Shown in pieces: positions 10,368-22,611 of a stretch of DNA of 64,000 nucleotides (positions within the stretch are counted from its first letter, which is position 1; each line of letters opens with the position of its first letter). The notes below the pieces were generated by a model. That model was not told the DNA's origin, did no database searches, and was given only the letters and a program-made list of their open reading frames with translations. The position numbers were made by a program, and so were the translations under genes. This DNA is from Xylocopa sonorina (Eukaryota > Arthropoda > Insecta > Hymenoptera > Apidae), in assembly GCF_050948175.1 (NCBI RefSeq), contig NC_135202.1:5828001-5892000 (forward strand), read 5' to 3'.

Positions 10368-13300
10368 CAGCCTCTGCTTTACGTTTTGATTTCCAGAAAC
10401 TTTACTACGCTTTTGCACACTCTTCTTTGCCTTCGTTATTATCGCACCTCGTCACGTGGCCAAATCCAACCTGAAATCATGATCGATTGCAATTATCAGC
10501 TCCGGAACCACTTCCACCGAAGACTCGTTATCTGTTATCATAGATAAACTAGGCAACTGAAAGTTGTGTGTACATTGCTATTTTATGGCGAATTAAATTA
10601 TAAACTATAAACGTCGGATAAATGGAAAAGAAGACGGTACTTATAGCAGTCTATTTTTAATATTTTTAACGACGTAATATTTTTTTTTAGCACTTGCATA
10701 ATATGTACGTAAATTTTAACTATGCAATAGGAGTTAATTTCCTGAATGTTGTTCTAGACTCGAAAATATTTTATTGAAACGTTTATATTCCACCCTTGCT
10801 ATTCTGCTTGTCTCATCGCAACGAATCGCGATAGCGGCTACGCACTGATAGTAGCACCGCAAAACTTATCAAAATGAAACTCTATCGCGCGTATTTTCTG
10901 CTGAAAAGTCAATTAAAGAAATATATCTTCAGTTCACCGCGTCCGTTTAATTCTGTTATTTACAAATTACAATTAACTTCTATTGGACATCATTCATCTC
11001 CAACTGACTGGCATTTATGAGCCATTTTCTTCTTAAGCTTTCGGAATTTAAAACAGTATCTGGAAACTGAATGTACACAAACGCGAGAGAAAAAAGAAAA
11101 GATGCAAAAGAAATTAAGCAATTGAATTTGACAAAGATAGATTCGACCTTATCGTCTCTCGGATGTCGGACAATTAAATAGTCCATCAATTGAACTATTT
11201 AACCTGCCGTGAAATATTTGTCACACAAGTCAAGAAAGATCGTTTGTCACTGCCCTTGTGCACAAATAATACATTGCATAACGCGTACTTTTTACTTGTT
11301 CCATTTGCAGGCGAGTACAGCTGAAAGAAACGAAGTTTTTCCAACTCCGGATCCGACACCTTACGAAGGGACCGTCGTGTCATTTCTACCATTGCAAGTG
11401 TGCCAATGGATCCTCGCTAATTTTACTTCACGCTCATGCATTATTCCGTGTCGCACGCGTATTATACCGTTTATTCTTTATTTACGTGTCTTCAAAGCAG
11501 TACGAGGTTCACGTAAAAATCTTGTTTGCATACGAAAGAAACAAAAATTGTTACGATGCCATTCGTGGTGGGAATGAAAAAAATGCTGCGGTAACGAGAA
11601 CGCAACGGTAGAATGGGAATGTTCCTCCTGTGCAGACGCGAAAACTCGTCGTCTAAAATCTTCTATGGCATCGGTGCGTGGTCGTACGAAGAATGTGAAA
11701 GCATTTTAACGAAGGTTGTTCCCTATCTAAGACATAACTTGGACGGAAATCCCATAAGGACGAACACGTGCTCGATTCGTAGGACAAGGTTACATAAATT
11801 CTGCTCTTTAGCCGGTTACTCGCTGGCATTCTTGTGCCGTTACCAGTGCCAGAGCCACGAACGCATTGAACAGGAAGTAGGAAATATCGGCTGAATCATT
11901 CGTGAACAGGTGATTATCTTTGAGTGATTACTTTAATTTATTTCCGCAAACGCGACAGTGAAGGAATTCCCATAATAGTCACACGATGTGCGTAAAATCG
12001 TAGCGACGTGATACGCGGAGGACATTCACGACTTTAGTTTCGAAAATTTCTAAGGGTATCTTTCAAACTGTTATTGTTAAACGAAATTTCTCTCTCCCTC
12101 TCTCTTTCTCTCTCGGTAACAGTTTCTGAATAAAGAAAACTAAAAAAACAGCACGTTTGCGTAAAAAGTTTTTGTTATGAAGCGAGAAGAATCTTTGCTC
12201 GCAGTTGCATAGAATTATACAGACTTCATTCTTTTCGCGAGTCAATAACGCGACTCACGTGGATGGAGCATAAGCGGCATTGGAGACATTACCATAGCTG
12301 CACATACAATTTCGCGATGACGTTGATAATTAACGTGTTCAATTATCAAGCTTTTTATCGCGCGTGTCACGTGAACGAGTCGATAAATTGCAATTATTCG
12401 AAATGGGAATTCGCAACGGCGGTCGATAAAGAAAAAGTCAACGTTCAAATAAGGCATTAACCCATTTCTCGGTACGTGTACAATGCACGCTCTAAAAGTG
12501 CATACCTTGGTCGAACGTGAAAGCAGAATGTTCCACTTTTTCTCTATTTGCAATCGTTTGGCCAAGAATTGCTATGCGTTTAAGCGAGAGAAGAGCAGGA
12601 AACAGGCGCAAGTGGTAAGGCCCGACGAGGAGTCGTCGTCGTCGTACGTTCCCGCCGCACGTAAACTTACGGTTCGATCGCAATTGCACTGATATACCAC
12701 GTAATTACAGCGTCCCACGGTTAAATGCATTACAATCACTCCTGTTTTGTGTCCCGTCGTGGTACGAGGAAAAATGTTCGCGCACAAATTGTCCCACTCG
12801 CCGTTCACTTTTGAACTCTCAGCTGAGTTTTACGCGCTACTTGGACGAACGGTTGTAAAACCGTCTCTCCATCAACGTTTCCTTCTGACGCTCGTCTGTT
12901 TTTAACGTAACAAACACGAGCACTGATAGGTTGCACAATAACTCTCGTGATATTTACCTGACGGAGGAGCGATCACATTTCAATAAACTGTTATCCGAGG
13001 TTCCTGAGGCTAGAAACGGTTTCACGGGCAAATCTCAAGAACGAACAAATTTCATCGAATGCGTCACTCAGAATAACACTATTATTAGTGGAATACTGTT
13101 AGGCTATAGCTGCAATCGAAGCGTTCAGGCTATAGCCACCTTGGTGGTATTCGAGGTATATCTTGTTTTTAATAATAGAATGGCGATCTTTTACGCGTGG
13201 ACGACACACGGTGAACGAATTTGCGATTTCACGATAATTCTCATGGATCGAATCACGCGTTTCCGCCACGACGAACACTATCCCGGCGACCCTAACGCGT

Positions 13301-16300
13301 TCGATGATCTTGAACCAAAATGGACGGGCCGCGGCGTTCAGTTGTTTCTTCCCTTGAGAGCAACAGCATACTGCACGTTCTACGCGGCTGGAGAGGTATA
13401 TAGTAGTGACGAACGACGAAAGAGAGGGCTAGAACAACGCGCAGCTTGTGTAGAAAGAAGCAGGGCGAGGAGAAACAAGGTGAACAACTGCTGAACGCAA
13501 TTTGTCGGTAGCCACTTATCGGTAGATTCGAACTAGTCATTATTTGGAGGACCGTGTAACGCGTTACTTAAGACGATAAGGAACATTAGCGGGACGATTT
13601 GGAAATCGTACAAGTATAAGCTAGAATTGATTCATCGAGGACAGTGGCTGTCTTTCTTGGGTGTTCGTTTTTTTTAGCTAATTTTTGAGCAAACACCTTG
13701 CCTCGAATCGCGTCTGATTCGAACGTTAGTGGAGTTAAGACAAGTAGCTCGACAAATATTTGTCGGAAGAGAAGTAAAGTGTCAAATGTACGATTCACGC
13801 TGACTGTGTGTATCGTTTCTCTGGCCGACAGAAATTTTTCCCGGATACCAAATGACATACTTTACCTAACGAAATCGATGATTCAGGCGTATATGTGATC
13901 TACGTATATAAAACGCGGATATACATATACGGCCGCAAATTATCGAATTGTACCGGATCAAACGCAATTTGACTATGTAGAGTCAGGTGTGGTAACGTTA
14001 CGCTCTGTTTTACGAAATTGTTTAACACCTCGTCGAATGACGATTTCGCTTCCAACTGTCGCACTATCAGCTGCAAAAAAAGAAGAAGCTATTTTTCTAA
14101 GTTCCGTTTAGATTAGATTATTTAATTACGTAAATGTACGGTGGCGAATAATTTGTAAAAGTGTAGAGACTTTAACGGTTGTACGCACTTCATTGCGACC
14201 TACTTATATCCTCGTAACGAACTTTAACAAATGCACGTACCAGATACACCAAGCGTTTTCGTTTACTATTGCCGGGAGTCGGGTTCCTCGCGTGTTTCAA
14301 TTAGCGAAAATTTTCATTACATAATACCCCGAATCCTCAATGAACGCGCGGCTATTAAGATAATCGCGCGCCGACTTTTAGCCGTATTAAAGTACACCAC
14401 CTAGCCACATCACCGGAATAGATTCACGTGTGCTGAAATTCCCACTGTACTAGCCACGGCTGATCGATATTCGACGGCAGAAACCGGTAACAACGAGATT
14501 TAAAGGCGCTGCAAGAGAAGGAATCGTACGCGTCGTACGTCACGATCGTTTTACTTTACGGGATTTTATACGTCATCGAACACACGCGAAAGGTAGGAGG
14601 CCGTTGTATGCTTGCCTGTGTACACGTATGCAGATATAAATACGTATATATATATATATTTTTACTCGTTTGTCGAAGCGCTGATTAATCCTACCTAGCT
14701 GAAACGGAGATTTTTCCCAGTTCGAGTAATGCAATTCTTGCGAGAAAGACCGTCAAACGCGATTCCAAGCTGGAGAATGTGTGATATTCATTAAACGAGC
14801 TGTAATGGAAGATTACTTGAAATCGTAAAGTTTCCATGCTCCTCTAATTGGAGGATTATCTATGGCAAACAATTGCGTTGTTCTGTGAAATAGCTGCTAG
14901 CTCAGACGCCTCGGCTTGTTTTACAGGCAAAGTTCACCGTTACGTTCTACGACCAGTACAAAAAAGAAATAATCATGCAAATCGTGGACAATTTTTCACT
15001 TTGCAATTATTGCATAACATAGTATTATAATTTCATTTGAGAAAAATTAAAAGTAACAAATGCTTTACAATTCTTAATATCTCCAATGTTTTTTAATCGC
15101 GAAAAAATGATAACGATCGTAAAACGTATAGTAGGTACATATTTGTAGCGTCTCGGATTAAAAGGCGAGACTTTTTCTTTTCGCATTCCAGACCCACTAC
15201 AGATAAGATCGAAAATACAAGATAAAAGCACTTAAAGGCTCCTGGTTTAATCAGTTTCTCGGAAGGATATCTCGTTACAGACTCGTACTACTGCAAAACG
15301 CTGACATTTCTCATGCTTCTTACACTGACGATAAGGTATTATCATTGTTGTACCGAGAACGCGGTAAAAATTTAAATTTCGGAATGTATTTATAATTTAA
15401 TGAATGACTGAAACGTTTGCACGCACAACTGTAGAGAAATACTTCCGTGTCAACTAATCAATGGACGTCTCTATATATGTATTGACTACTATTGGCAAAC
15501 GTTCTCCATTTTACGGTAAAAAAACAAAAAAAGGCAATTGCTTCATCAACTTTTACACACGCATTTAATATACTCGCATAATTGGTATAAATTACACTCC
15601 AACGAGACTGGCAATAAGCTTCAAGGTCAAGCAAGGACGCCAGAGTGAAAGTCACATGCCATTGCCCTACACCTCGATTCAACGATAATTACTCACTTCT
15701 ATACTTCAATTATTGATACTGTTGATCGCTACGCTTTATGAATACGGTTCACAAAACGTGTTAACGCGTAGACTGAGAAATGAGAAAACGCGAAATGAGA
15801 AAAATTGATTAAAACAAAGTGAGCGCGTAGCGTTTTAGCGTATTAGCTCGGTTCGTAAACGTTGGAACGAAGAATACATAAGCTGACACATAAAAATAGA
15901 TTGACCCTGCCGTCGATAAAACCCCGCAAAGCACGAAACCCTTCAACGCAGGTAATTCGATATACGCGAGGAGAGGTGAATGGCGAGAAGCATTCTCACG
16001 AGGTACTCGTGTGCACCTACAATGGGTTCTCTTTAGAATTCCGTATCCTGGCTATGAATAATTTTCTTCCTCCGCTTTTTTTTCTCTTCCCCCTCCTCTT
16101 TCTTTCTCGCGGTAAATAATTTCGTTTTGTTGTGCTCTCGACGGCGAATAATCGCTTCCAGTGGATGCTTCGCGAACAATGCGCGTAAAAAGTGCAGAAA
16201 GACGGGAGACGGGCAGCTCTTTTATAGCCTCTCTTGTTTTGTAGCGAAGAATAGTTCATAATAAACAATCGAAAATGACGTTTAGTAAATTAATTTACGA

Positions 16301-17685
16301 TTTATTACTTTTGTTTGCGAAATACGTATAAAAGTTTTATTAACATTCGGCTGTACTTATTTTATAATTGTATGAACGTAGGTATTTATAGTAAATTACC
16401 TTTTACGCTGATTAGAATTTGCATTAAAAATATTCTTTCTCTTTTTTACAACGCGAAATCTAATAATTACACATATATTGGATCTTAGAAAGAATTGTTA
16501 ATGAGGAGCGGATAATCATTTATATGTATAGAATATTGCACGTTTATGAGACGGGGAAAAATACAGTCTCATAAACAGTATGTAAGCGTGTAATTAAAGT
16601 TTTAAGTACATAAAAGTTGTATCAGGTACCTACTAGCTACCATAGACCTATTACATTGGTATGGACTAATACAGTATCTATTGTAACTGTACAATTTTTA
16701 AATGAAGCATTGTGACAGGGGAGTACATGTATTGAAGCATCGTATAAGGTTGATACATCGATCTCGATGTATCATTATATTTCATAACAAGCTCCGTATA
16801 TTAAATTATGACTAGCATAGTATGTCAATGCATTTATGGATTTTTCAATTATAATATTACATAACAGAACGGCCTCATTCAATAACTGAGCCGAATAATT
16901 AATGTTACTCGTCAATGCCGTGCAATATCTACAATTGAACGTTACGTATAAGTTCGTGTGATTAGCGTGAGGTTGTGAACACCAGTTTATCTTTTTCATG
17001 AAAGGCACGTAAACTTATAAATACACAGATTTCGCGCACCGCTAATATTTATAAAAATTTCTATTGCACTTGTACATTTATTATCGGGCGTATTTATATA
17101 ATATATTACCTGAGTAAATAAATATAAATATTATGGAAAAACAATGTAGAAGCACATTTGTATATATCGTCAGTTTAAACAATCTATTTTTTAAAAATAA
17201 ATTATAGGTAAGCGAATTTCTATTACTTTCATTACAGGAGGTTGAAATCGTTCAATGCTCGTGAAATGAAAATCTCGATGTTATTTTTTAACAGTAATAC
17301 TTATTTCTTCAGCCAAAATATAATCCCTTAATAACTTCAAATAAAACTTTTTAAATTAAACAAAAATTATTGCAATTTATCATCTAAGTATTGCGTTATT
17401 TTATCCACGGTTATAATTAATTACGTAATTTCACTCTACTAGTTTTAAATGCATAATTTTATTTTAAATATATTAAAAATTTTGTTAAATACTTCATTGG
17501 TAAAAATATTAAAAGCTTTGCAAACTGCTAACTCCTCGTGTTGTTCAAGCTAAAATATTTGCAATTTTTTACTCCTTTCTCACTTAACGTAATATTTAAT
17601 AGTTAAATATGTAACTTGTTACACAGTAGTTATATGCATTGAAGTATACACATTCGTGGATATGTATATATACATCTGAAAGATA
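10368..17685. other. Long stretch without a supported gene
   Basis: This runs from the 5' side of the membrane-protein gene to the 3' side of AMSH. I read both strands and found no exon chain or recognisable domain. Small features are pyrimidine-rich runs near 12090 and 16080 and an AT repeat near 14645-14660. The longest open frame (12931-13494, plus) starts with TTG, has no recognisable domain, no repeat of ordinary residues typical of a fold and no supporting splice context. The first part (to about 10480) is probably 5' UTR and promoter of the membrane-protein gene, and the last part (16300-17685) is AT-rich and may include AMSH 3' UTR. Confidence 0.5.
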
Positions 17686-19483
17686 TCATTTTCTTCTTAA
17701 ATCCACTACCTCTATCATCGCTGTTACATCCAATTTACAGTGTTTTGCTTTCTGAAAAAAATATCTTCAACTATGTAAAAAATACTATATACATACACAA
17801 ATTGCATTTGTTTCAACAATCACCGTGTATAATGGAGGATCGCTAGGGTGTGGATGAAATCCTGTTTCTCTGCAGTTAGCAATAAATTCTAATCCATATT
17901 CTGGAGTTAAGATAAAAAATCCTGTACTGAACAGAAATATTTTAAATTGGTTAAAATAATATATATTTATACTTAAGTTTAATTTCTTACTTACTGATCA
18001 TATTTAGGAGCGCAAACAATGGCAATTGCTTCAGCCATCATAAGTTGATATGCACAATGTGTATGTAGATCAACACTAGATAGAAATGCAGTCTGTGTAG
18101 GATGTGTCTGTCAAATATAATAATCATGTCCTTTATTCGCAAATTCTTTCAATTTAGTGCTATAAATTCATTGCAATAGAAATTACATACATGTATCCAA
18201 CCGAGAGTAATTAAGTTGTGTTGATCCTGGTAGTCAAATATATCTTCCTCGTTATGCGTTACACAGGAATCTGGGGAGCCAGTTTGCTCCGGAATTAATA
18301 AATGAGTAACTAGCAATTTATTTCTTTCTAATTTCCCTGCTAATATACCACAGGTCTCTTTATTATGTGTAGTATTAGTGAACGCCAACATGAGGAAATT
18401 GTGGATTAATTTAGTTGGTAATACTATATCTCTTAAAGTAAAGTTGTCACAGAGCAGAGAAGGTTTTGTTGAACGATCTATAGCAGGTCTCCTACAAAAT
18501 ATAATTTTGCAATTTAACAATAATTTTTCTACGTTTCTATAAAAAATTAATAGTAATCTATTTTTGATATTATATTTACATTTCTTTGGATGTTTGCGCA
18601 CTTATGTCGCTCGATGGACTTATTAATGGTTTAAGTGGTGCATTAGGAAGTTTTTTAAGATTACCATCTTCAGTACCCATTAAGGACATAGCATTTTTTG
18701 CTGCTTTAACAGCTGCCATTGCAGCTAGCTTGTTTTTCTTTTCTTCCTCTTCTTTTAATCTAAACAAATATTATATGTTCATAAATACTATAGGTACAAG
18801 TATTTCGCAATAATTTCTTTAATGTTATTAAATACTTTTCTAGTTCTTCCTGTTTCAGTCTTTCTTTTTCTAGTCTTTCTCTTTCTTTCACATCTTCCAT
18901 ATACTTATCTAATTGAATTTGATAATGATCTAATAATTGTTTCTTTAGTTCTTCAGCCTTAGGAATGACTTTACGCAATGCTTGTTGGTTCTGTTCCTTG
19001 TCTTTTAATGGTACCTTATGAAATTGTGGATGATTCCTTATCTTTTCAACGAAAATCCTATTGTACAACAGACGTTTAAAAATATAGTCTACAAATTACA
19101 TTAAGATATTATAAATAGCAGTTTAAGTAGGAAACTGTAAGTACATCTTACGTTATAAATCTGACATATAAAAAATATGCATATTCAAGATCGTTGTCTT
19201 TCATATACATGTCTGCCATTCTAATCATTTCCACGCCGGAACGATAATATCTAGAAGAATATAAAAGGTGACTAAATTAATAAACAAATGAGAAATTAAT
19301 ACCAGAGCGGAAGACACAATACCATTTAAATAAAATCTGGTACCTTTGCGGTGGAGTGTTAGGGTCCAGTTCTACTGTGGAAGCATGGTCGGAAAGAGAT
19401 TTCAACCGTGCTCGTGGTTCCGATACGCCAACATCCTTCCAAGGATGTTTGGCGGTTTTAATCTCTGATCTCTCCTTGTTCAT
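17686..19483 (-). CDS. STAMBP: AMSH/STAM-binding protein, K63-specific JAMM deubiquitinase
   Basis: Eight minus-strand exons join in frame: 19483-19344, 19250-19152, 19057-18836, 18759-18580, 18491-18191, 18107-17995, 17926-17824 and 17751-17686, giving 407 residues (human AMSH is 424). Residues about 15-110 form the N-terminal MIT/USP8-dimer-like domain (RYYRSGVEMIRMADMYM is typical). A charged coiled coil follows (KERERLEKERLKQEELEK), then the MPN+ domain from about 230. The zinc-protease signature is intact: Glu259 in KETCGILAG, His314 and His316 in IHTHP, Asp327 in SSVDLHTH, with the same spacing as in human AMSH. The AMSH-specific C-terminal elements, including a GFHPH segment and a final VDLR, are present. 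It cleaves K63-linked ubiquitin chains on endosomes with ESCRT-0 and ESCRT-III. It is transcribed divergently from ERCC1. Confidence 0.95.
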
Positions 19484-20249
19484 TTACAAATTTTTAGGTT
19501 ACGTTTCGCGGATATTGTTAATCTTCGATTACATCTACGAGGATCTCTCATGAACGATTTTCGTAAGTCCTAAAATGCACACAAACATGCTATTTAAGTC
19601 CCGACATATTCTGATATAGAAACATAGAAATAGAAAGTGTGTAATTGACAGTGTTCGGTTGATTACAAAAATATATATTAAATTAATGTGTCATCAGTTG
19701 TTATCAATTGCCAGTGTTACCAATGGGAAAGTAAAATGTACCGCTGTTTGTTTTCTTGGTTAATTCTGTTTAATAATTATTCATATCATGATGTGGATAA
19801 ATATTTCGGACAAAATACCTATGTGCGAACGGTGTACACGCATGATACGTTTCAAGTATAGATTACCAAACGAAATGAATTAATAACTGCTTATATTAAT
19901 TACTTTGTGTTATATCGTAACGATTAATTTATAAACATTATTACTGTACAAAATACGATGTGGTAATTAGAAGTTTATCATTATTGTTTTAATTCCTACC
20001 ATTTCATTTACTGAAATAATAATTTGTTACTATGCGTAAATATTCAATGATCGTTATTTATATTTGATAATTTCTCTGGTGTAATTCATCGTTAACAATA
20101 TTAATTATATCATAATTGAAAGGAAAAGCTGTAGTATACCAATCTTGTATAACATCACGTAACACATTCAAGTTGTTTTAATACATTACAGATCCTTTGG
20201 ATTTATAAATAATTAGGAATTTGTTTAGAAGAATATATAAGTAATTATA
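19484..20249. promoter_or_regulatory. Bidirectional promoter region of AMSH and ERCC1
   Basis: The two start codons are 766 bases apart and diverge. The sequence is AT-rich with no clear TATA element or repeat. 5' untranslated exons cannot be delimited without transcripts. Confidence 0.5.
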
Positions 20250-21348
20250 ATGGAAGAAAAAGATAAGCCTGACGATGATGCTCCTCTACCTAAACAAACT
20301 AAAACCGATTCTTTCCAATGTAGGTGTTGTTTTAATATAGATTGATTTTAATATAGATTCGTGGTATTTATATTAAAATTATATATTTTTCTAGCTGCGT
20401 TTAGCGATTTAAGGAAGTCAGAATTTTTTAAAGAGGAAATGCCTGGTCCTTCGAAACCTAAGGATTCTTCAAAGTTCAATACACTGTTAGTCGGTTTGAA
20501 ACAAGTGAGAGCAATAACTTTAAAGGATCTTTTAATATCATATGATACTTTTTAATGTTATGTATAACAAGATAAAGCTTGGAGTAACATGTACATACTA
20601 CTTTTATAGAAAGGAAATCCACTGTTGAAGTACATAACTAACGTTCCTTGGGAATATTCTGAAATCGTGCCTGATTACATTATGGGAAAAACTACTTGCG
20701 CTCTTTTCCTATCAATACGTTATCACCAACTGAATCCTGACTACATCCACGAGCGTTTGAAAGCCTTGGGAAATATGTTCAATTTAAGAGTCCTTTTAGT
20801 CCAGGTTCATTTTGATCATTCTTATCGTATATGGTGATAACTCTTTGTGTTATATAGCTATGCATGAATTATTATAGGTAGATGTGGCCGAACCGCATCA
20901 TGCATTGAAGCATTTAACAAGGATTTGCATTCTCGCAGACTTGACATTGATGTTGGCATGGAATGCAGAGGATGCAGGTAGAATCATTGAAACTTATAAA
21001 ATCTATGAAAATAAACCACCAGATGCTATTATGGAACGTAGCGATACAGCGCCATACCAAAAGGTGTATATATGATACATTCGTGAGAGTACATCGCGAT
21101 TTCTTTTAATTCGAGAAGTATAATTATTTTTGTCTACTTTTCTCTAGTTAGTTAACGCCTTGACAACGATTCGATCAGTGAATAAAACGGACGCTACTAC
21201 TCTTCTATCAACATTTGGTACGCTAAGCGAAATAATAAACGCAAAACCAAACACCCTAGCTCTGTGTCCTGGTATTGGATTACAAAAAGCGGAAAGGATT
21301 CATAAAACATTGCACGAACCATTTTTACGTGCTTCGAAGTCAACGTAA
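20250..21348 (+). CDS. ERCC1: DNA excision repair protein ERCC1
   Basis: Five exons join in frame: 20250-20319, 20395-20504, 20610-20804, 20878-21063 and 21148-21348, giving 253 residues. The central nuclease-like domain begins at about residue 62 (NPLLKYITNVPWEYSEIVPD) and includes TTCALFLSIRYHQLNPDYIH and VLLVQVDV, the hallmark core of ERCC1. As is usual for ERCC1, this domain lacks the active XPF nuclease motif. The C-terminal tandem helix-hairpin-helix region (about 187-250) carries SVNKTDATTLLSTFG and LALCPGIGLQKAERI. ERCC1 pairs with XPF to cut 5' of lesions in nucleotide-excision and interstrand-crosslink repair. The N terminus is shorter than in human (297 residues), as is common in insects. 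Confidence 0.96.
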
Positions 21349-21610
21349 TCATATTTTTTATTTATAAAATGTATATAAAAACCGATTTATAAATTTGTAC
21401 ACATAGACTTCTACGTCCGCACTCGTTGATGGTTGTGATGGCAGGCGGTAATAGCACATTCTGGGACATGAGCGTGTCACGTTTGTTATATGTTCATTCA
21501 GAAATTCTGTGATTTTTCTAATTTTTGTTTATTTTTTTATATATATTACTGATAAATAATATAAATATATAATCTATATTTCAATAGTTCTATTGTAATT
21601 TATTTTATAT

Positions 21611-22015
21611 TTCCCACTTTGGAGGTAAGAGAGAGAAGGGTATATAAGAAAGCTATAAGAAAGAGTGAGACAGATGTTACCTACCCTGCTGAAAAACCCC
21701 TGGCGCCATCTCTGTAAAAAGTGCTCAAACTGGTCGCTCAGCGGTACCGACAGTGAAGTGAACTACTGAAAACAACTAGCGCCATCTCCCAGAGAAGGGG
21801 TGAAACTAGTCGGGCATTAGTTTCAGTATTTTCCGCAGAGATGGCGCTAGTAGTTTTAAGTAGTTTACTTCACTGTCGATAACGCTGTGCGACCAGTTTG
21901 AGCACTTTTCACAGAGATGGCGCCAGGGGTTCTAAAGTAGGATAAGTAAACTCTGTCTCACTCTCTCTTACAGCTTTTTTATATATCCTTCTCTCTCTTA
22001 CCTCTAAAGCGGGAG
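21611..22015. mobile_element. Small fold-back element (about 400 bp palindromic MITE-like repeat)
   Basis: The left arm starts near 21611 (TTCCCACTTTGGAGGTAAGA) and the right arm ends near 22015 with the inverse of the same sequence. Nested matching blocks follow in mirror order: a CTGGCGCCATCTCTG block at about 21700 against 21915, a GTGCTCAAACTGGTCGC block beside it, GTGAAGTGAACTACT against AGTAGTTTACTTCAC, and CTAGCGCCATCTC against GAGATGGCGCTAG near the centre at about 21810. The flanks both carry ATAT, which may be a target-site duplication. It has no coding capacity. It differs in sequence from the 1.6-kb element at the window start. Confidence 0.85.
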
Positions 22016-22121
22016 ATATCATTTATCTTACTCTTTCTATTCAATGAAAATTAAGGAATTCCTTTATTTAATCAGTACTACTTTAAATTAAGATGAGAGG
22101 AAGACAATATATGTGTAACAT

Positions 22122-22210
22122 ACAGGGTAATTCACTACTGGTGTGAGAAATTTTTACAATTGATACTACACCTGAAAAACAACAAAAAATTTCACATAAA
22201 CCTAGGTCCG
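22122..22210. mobile_element. Terminal fragment related to the 215-1849 fold-back element
   Basis: ACAGGGTAATTCACTACTGG and the following GTGTGAGAAATTTTTACA match the terminal repeat of the larger element, and AACCTAGGTCCG at 22199-22210 matches 297-309 of it. The similarity stops there and no second arm is found, so this is a truncated or solo end. Confidence 0.75.
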
Positions 22211-22611
22211 TTCGTTCGCAGAGGCGCCAGCGATACTGTTTCGTTACCGACCTGCATAAAATGGAAGGGATATTCGAATTACGCGCTAGAACGGTCCTCC
22301 ACCAAGGGACATCTAGTGTAGAATCGAAAGATACGCAAAGTGGTTAATCAACTTGGTCGGCTGGTTTTTTCTATCGCAAATTTAGTTAAGCGAATCGCGT
22401 CACGAGCGAACTTAAACGAAGAGTAAAATGAAATGACCGGGAGCAGGATGCACCGTGAATATTAAACAAGCCCTTGACGTCTGGAAATGGAAAATTGCAT
22501 AATGCTTCCATAAATTAAATCGATACGAATGCAGGATTGTTAATATATTAAAGGAATATCAATCTCGACTATTACGTAGTGATCAGTGAATTTTTTAATT
22601 CAATTAGAATA
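22211..22611 (+). promoter_or_regulatory. Upstream region of HPS1
   Basis: Sequence between the repeat fragment and the HPS1 start codon. No repeat or motif stands out. It presumably holds the HPS1 promoter and 5' UTR, so the transposon fragments lie within a few hundred bases of the gene start. Confidence 0.35.

Noticed and set aside
11195..11392. Minus-strand 65-codon frame starting MVEMTRRSLRKVSDPELEKL
   Set aside because: Reads like protein for a short distance but no family match, no linked exons and ambiguous splice signals.
12931..13494. 187-codon plus-strand open frame
   Set aside because: It opens with TTG rather than ATG, shows no recognisable domain or family resemblance and has no neighbouring exons; probably a chance frame.
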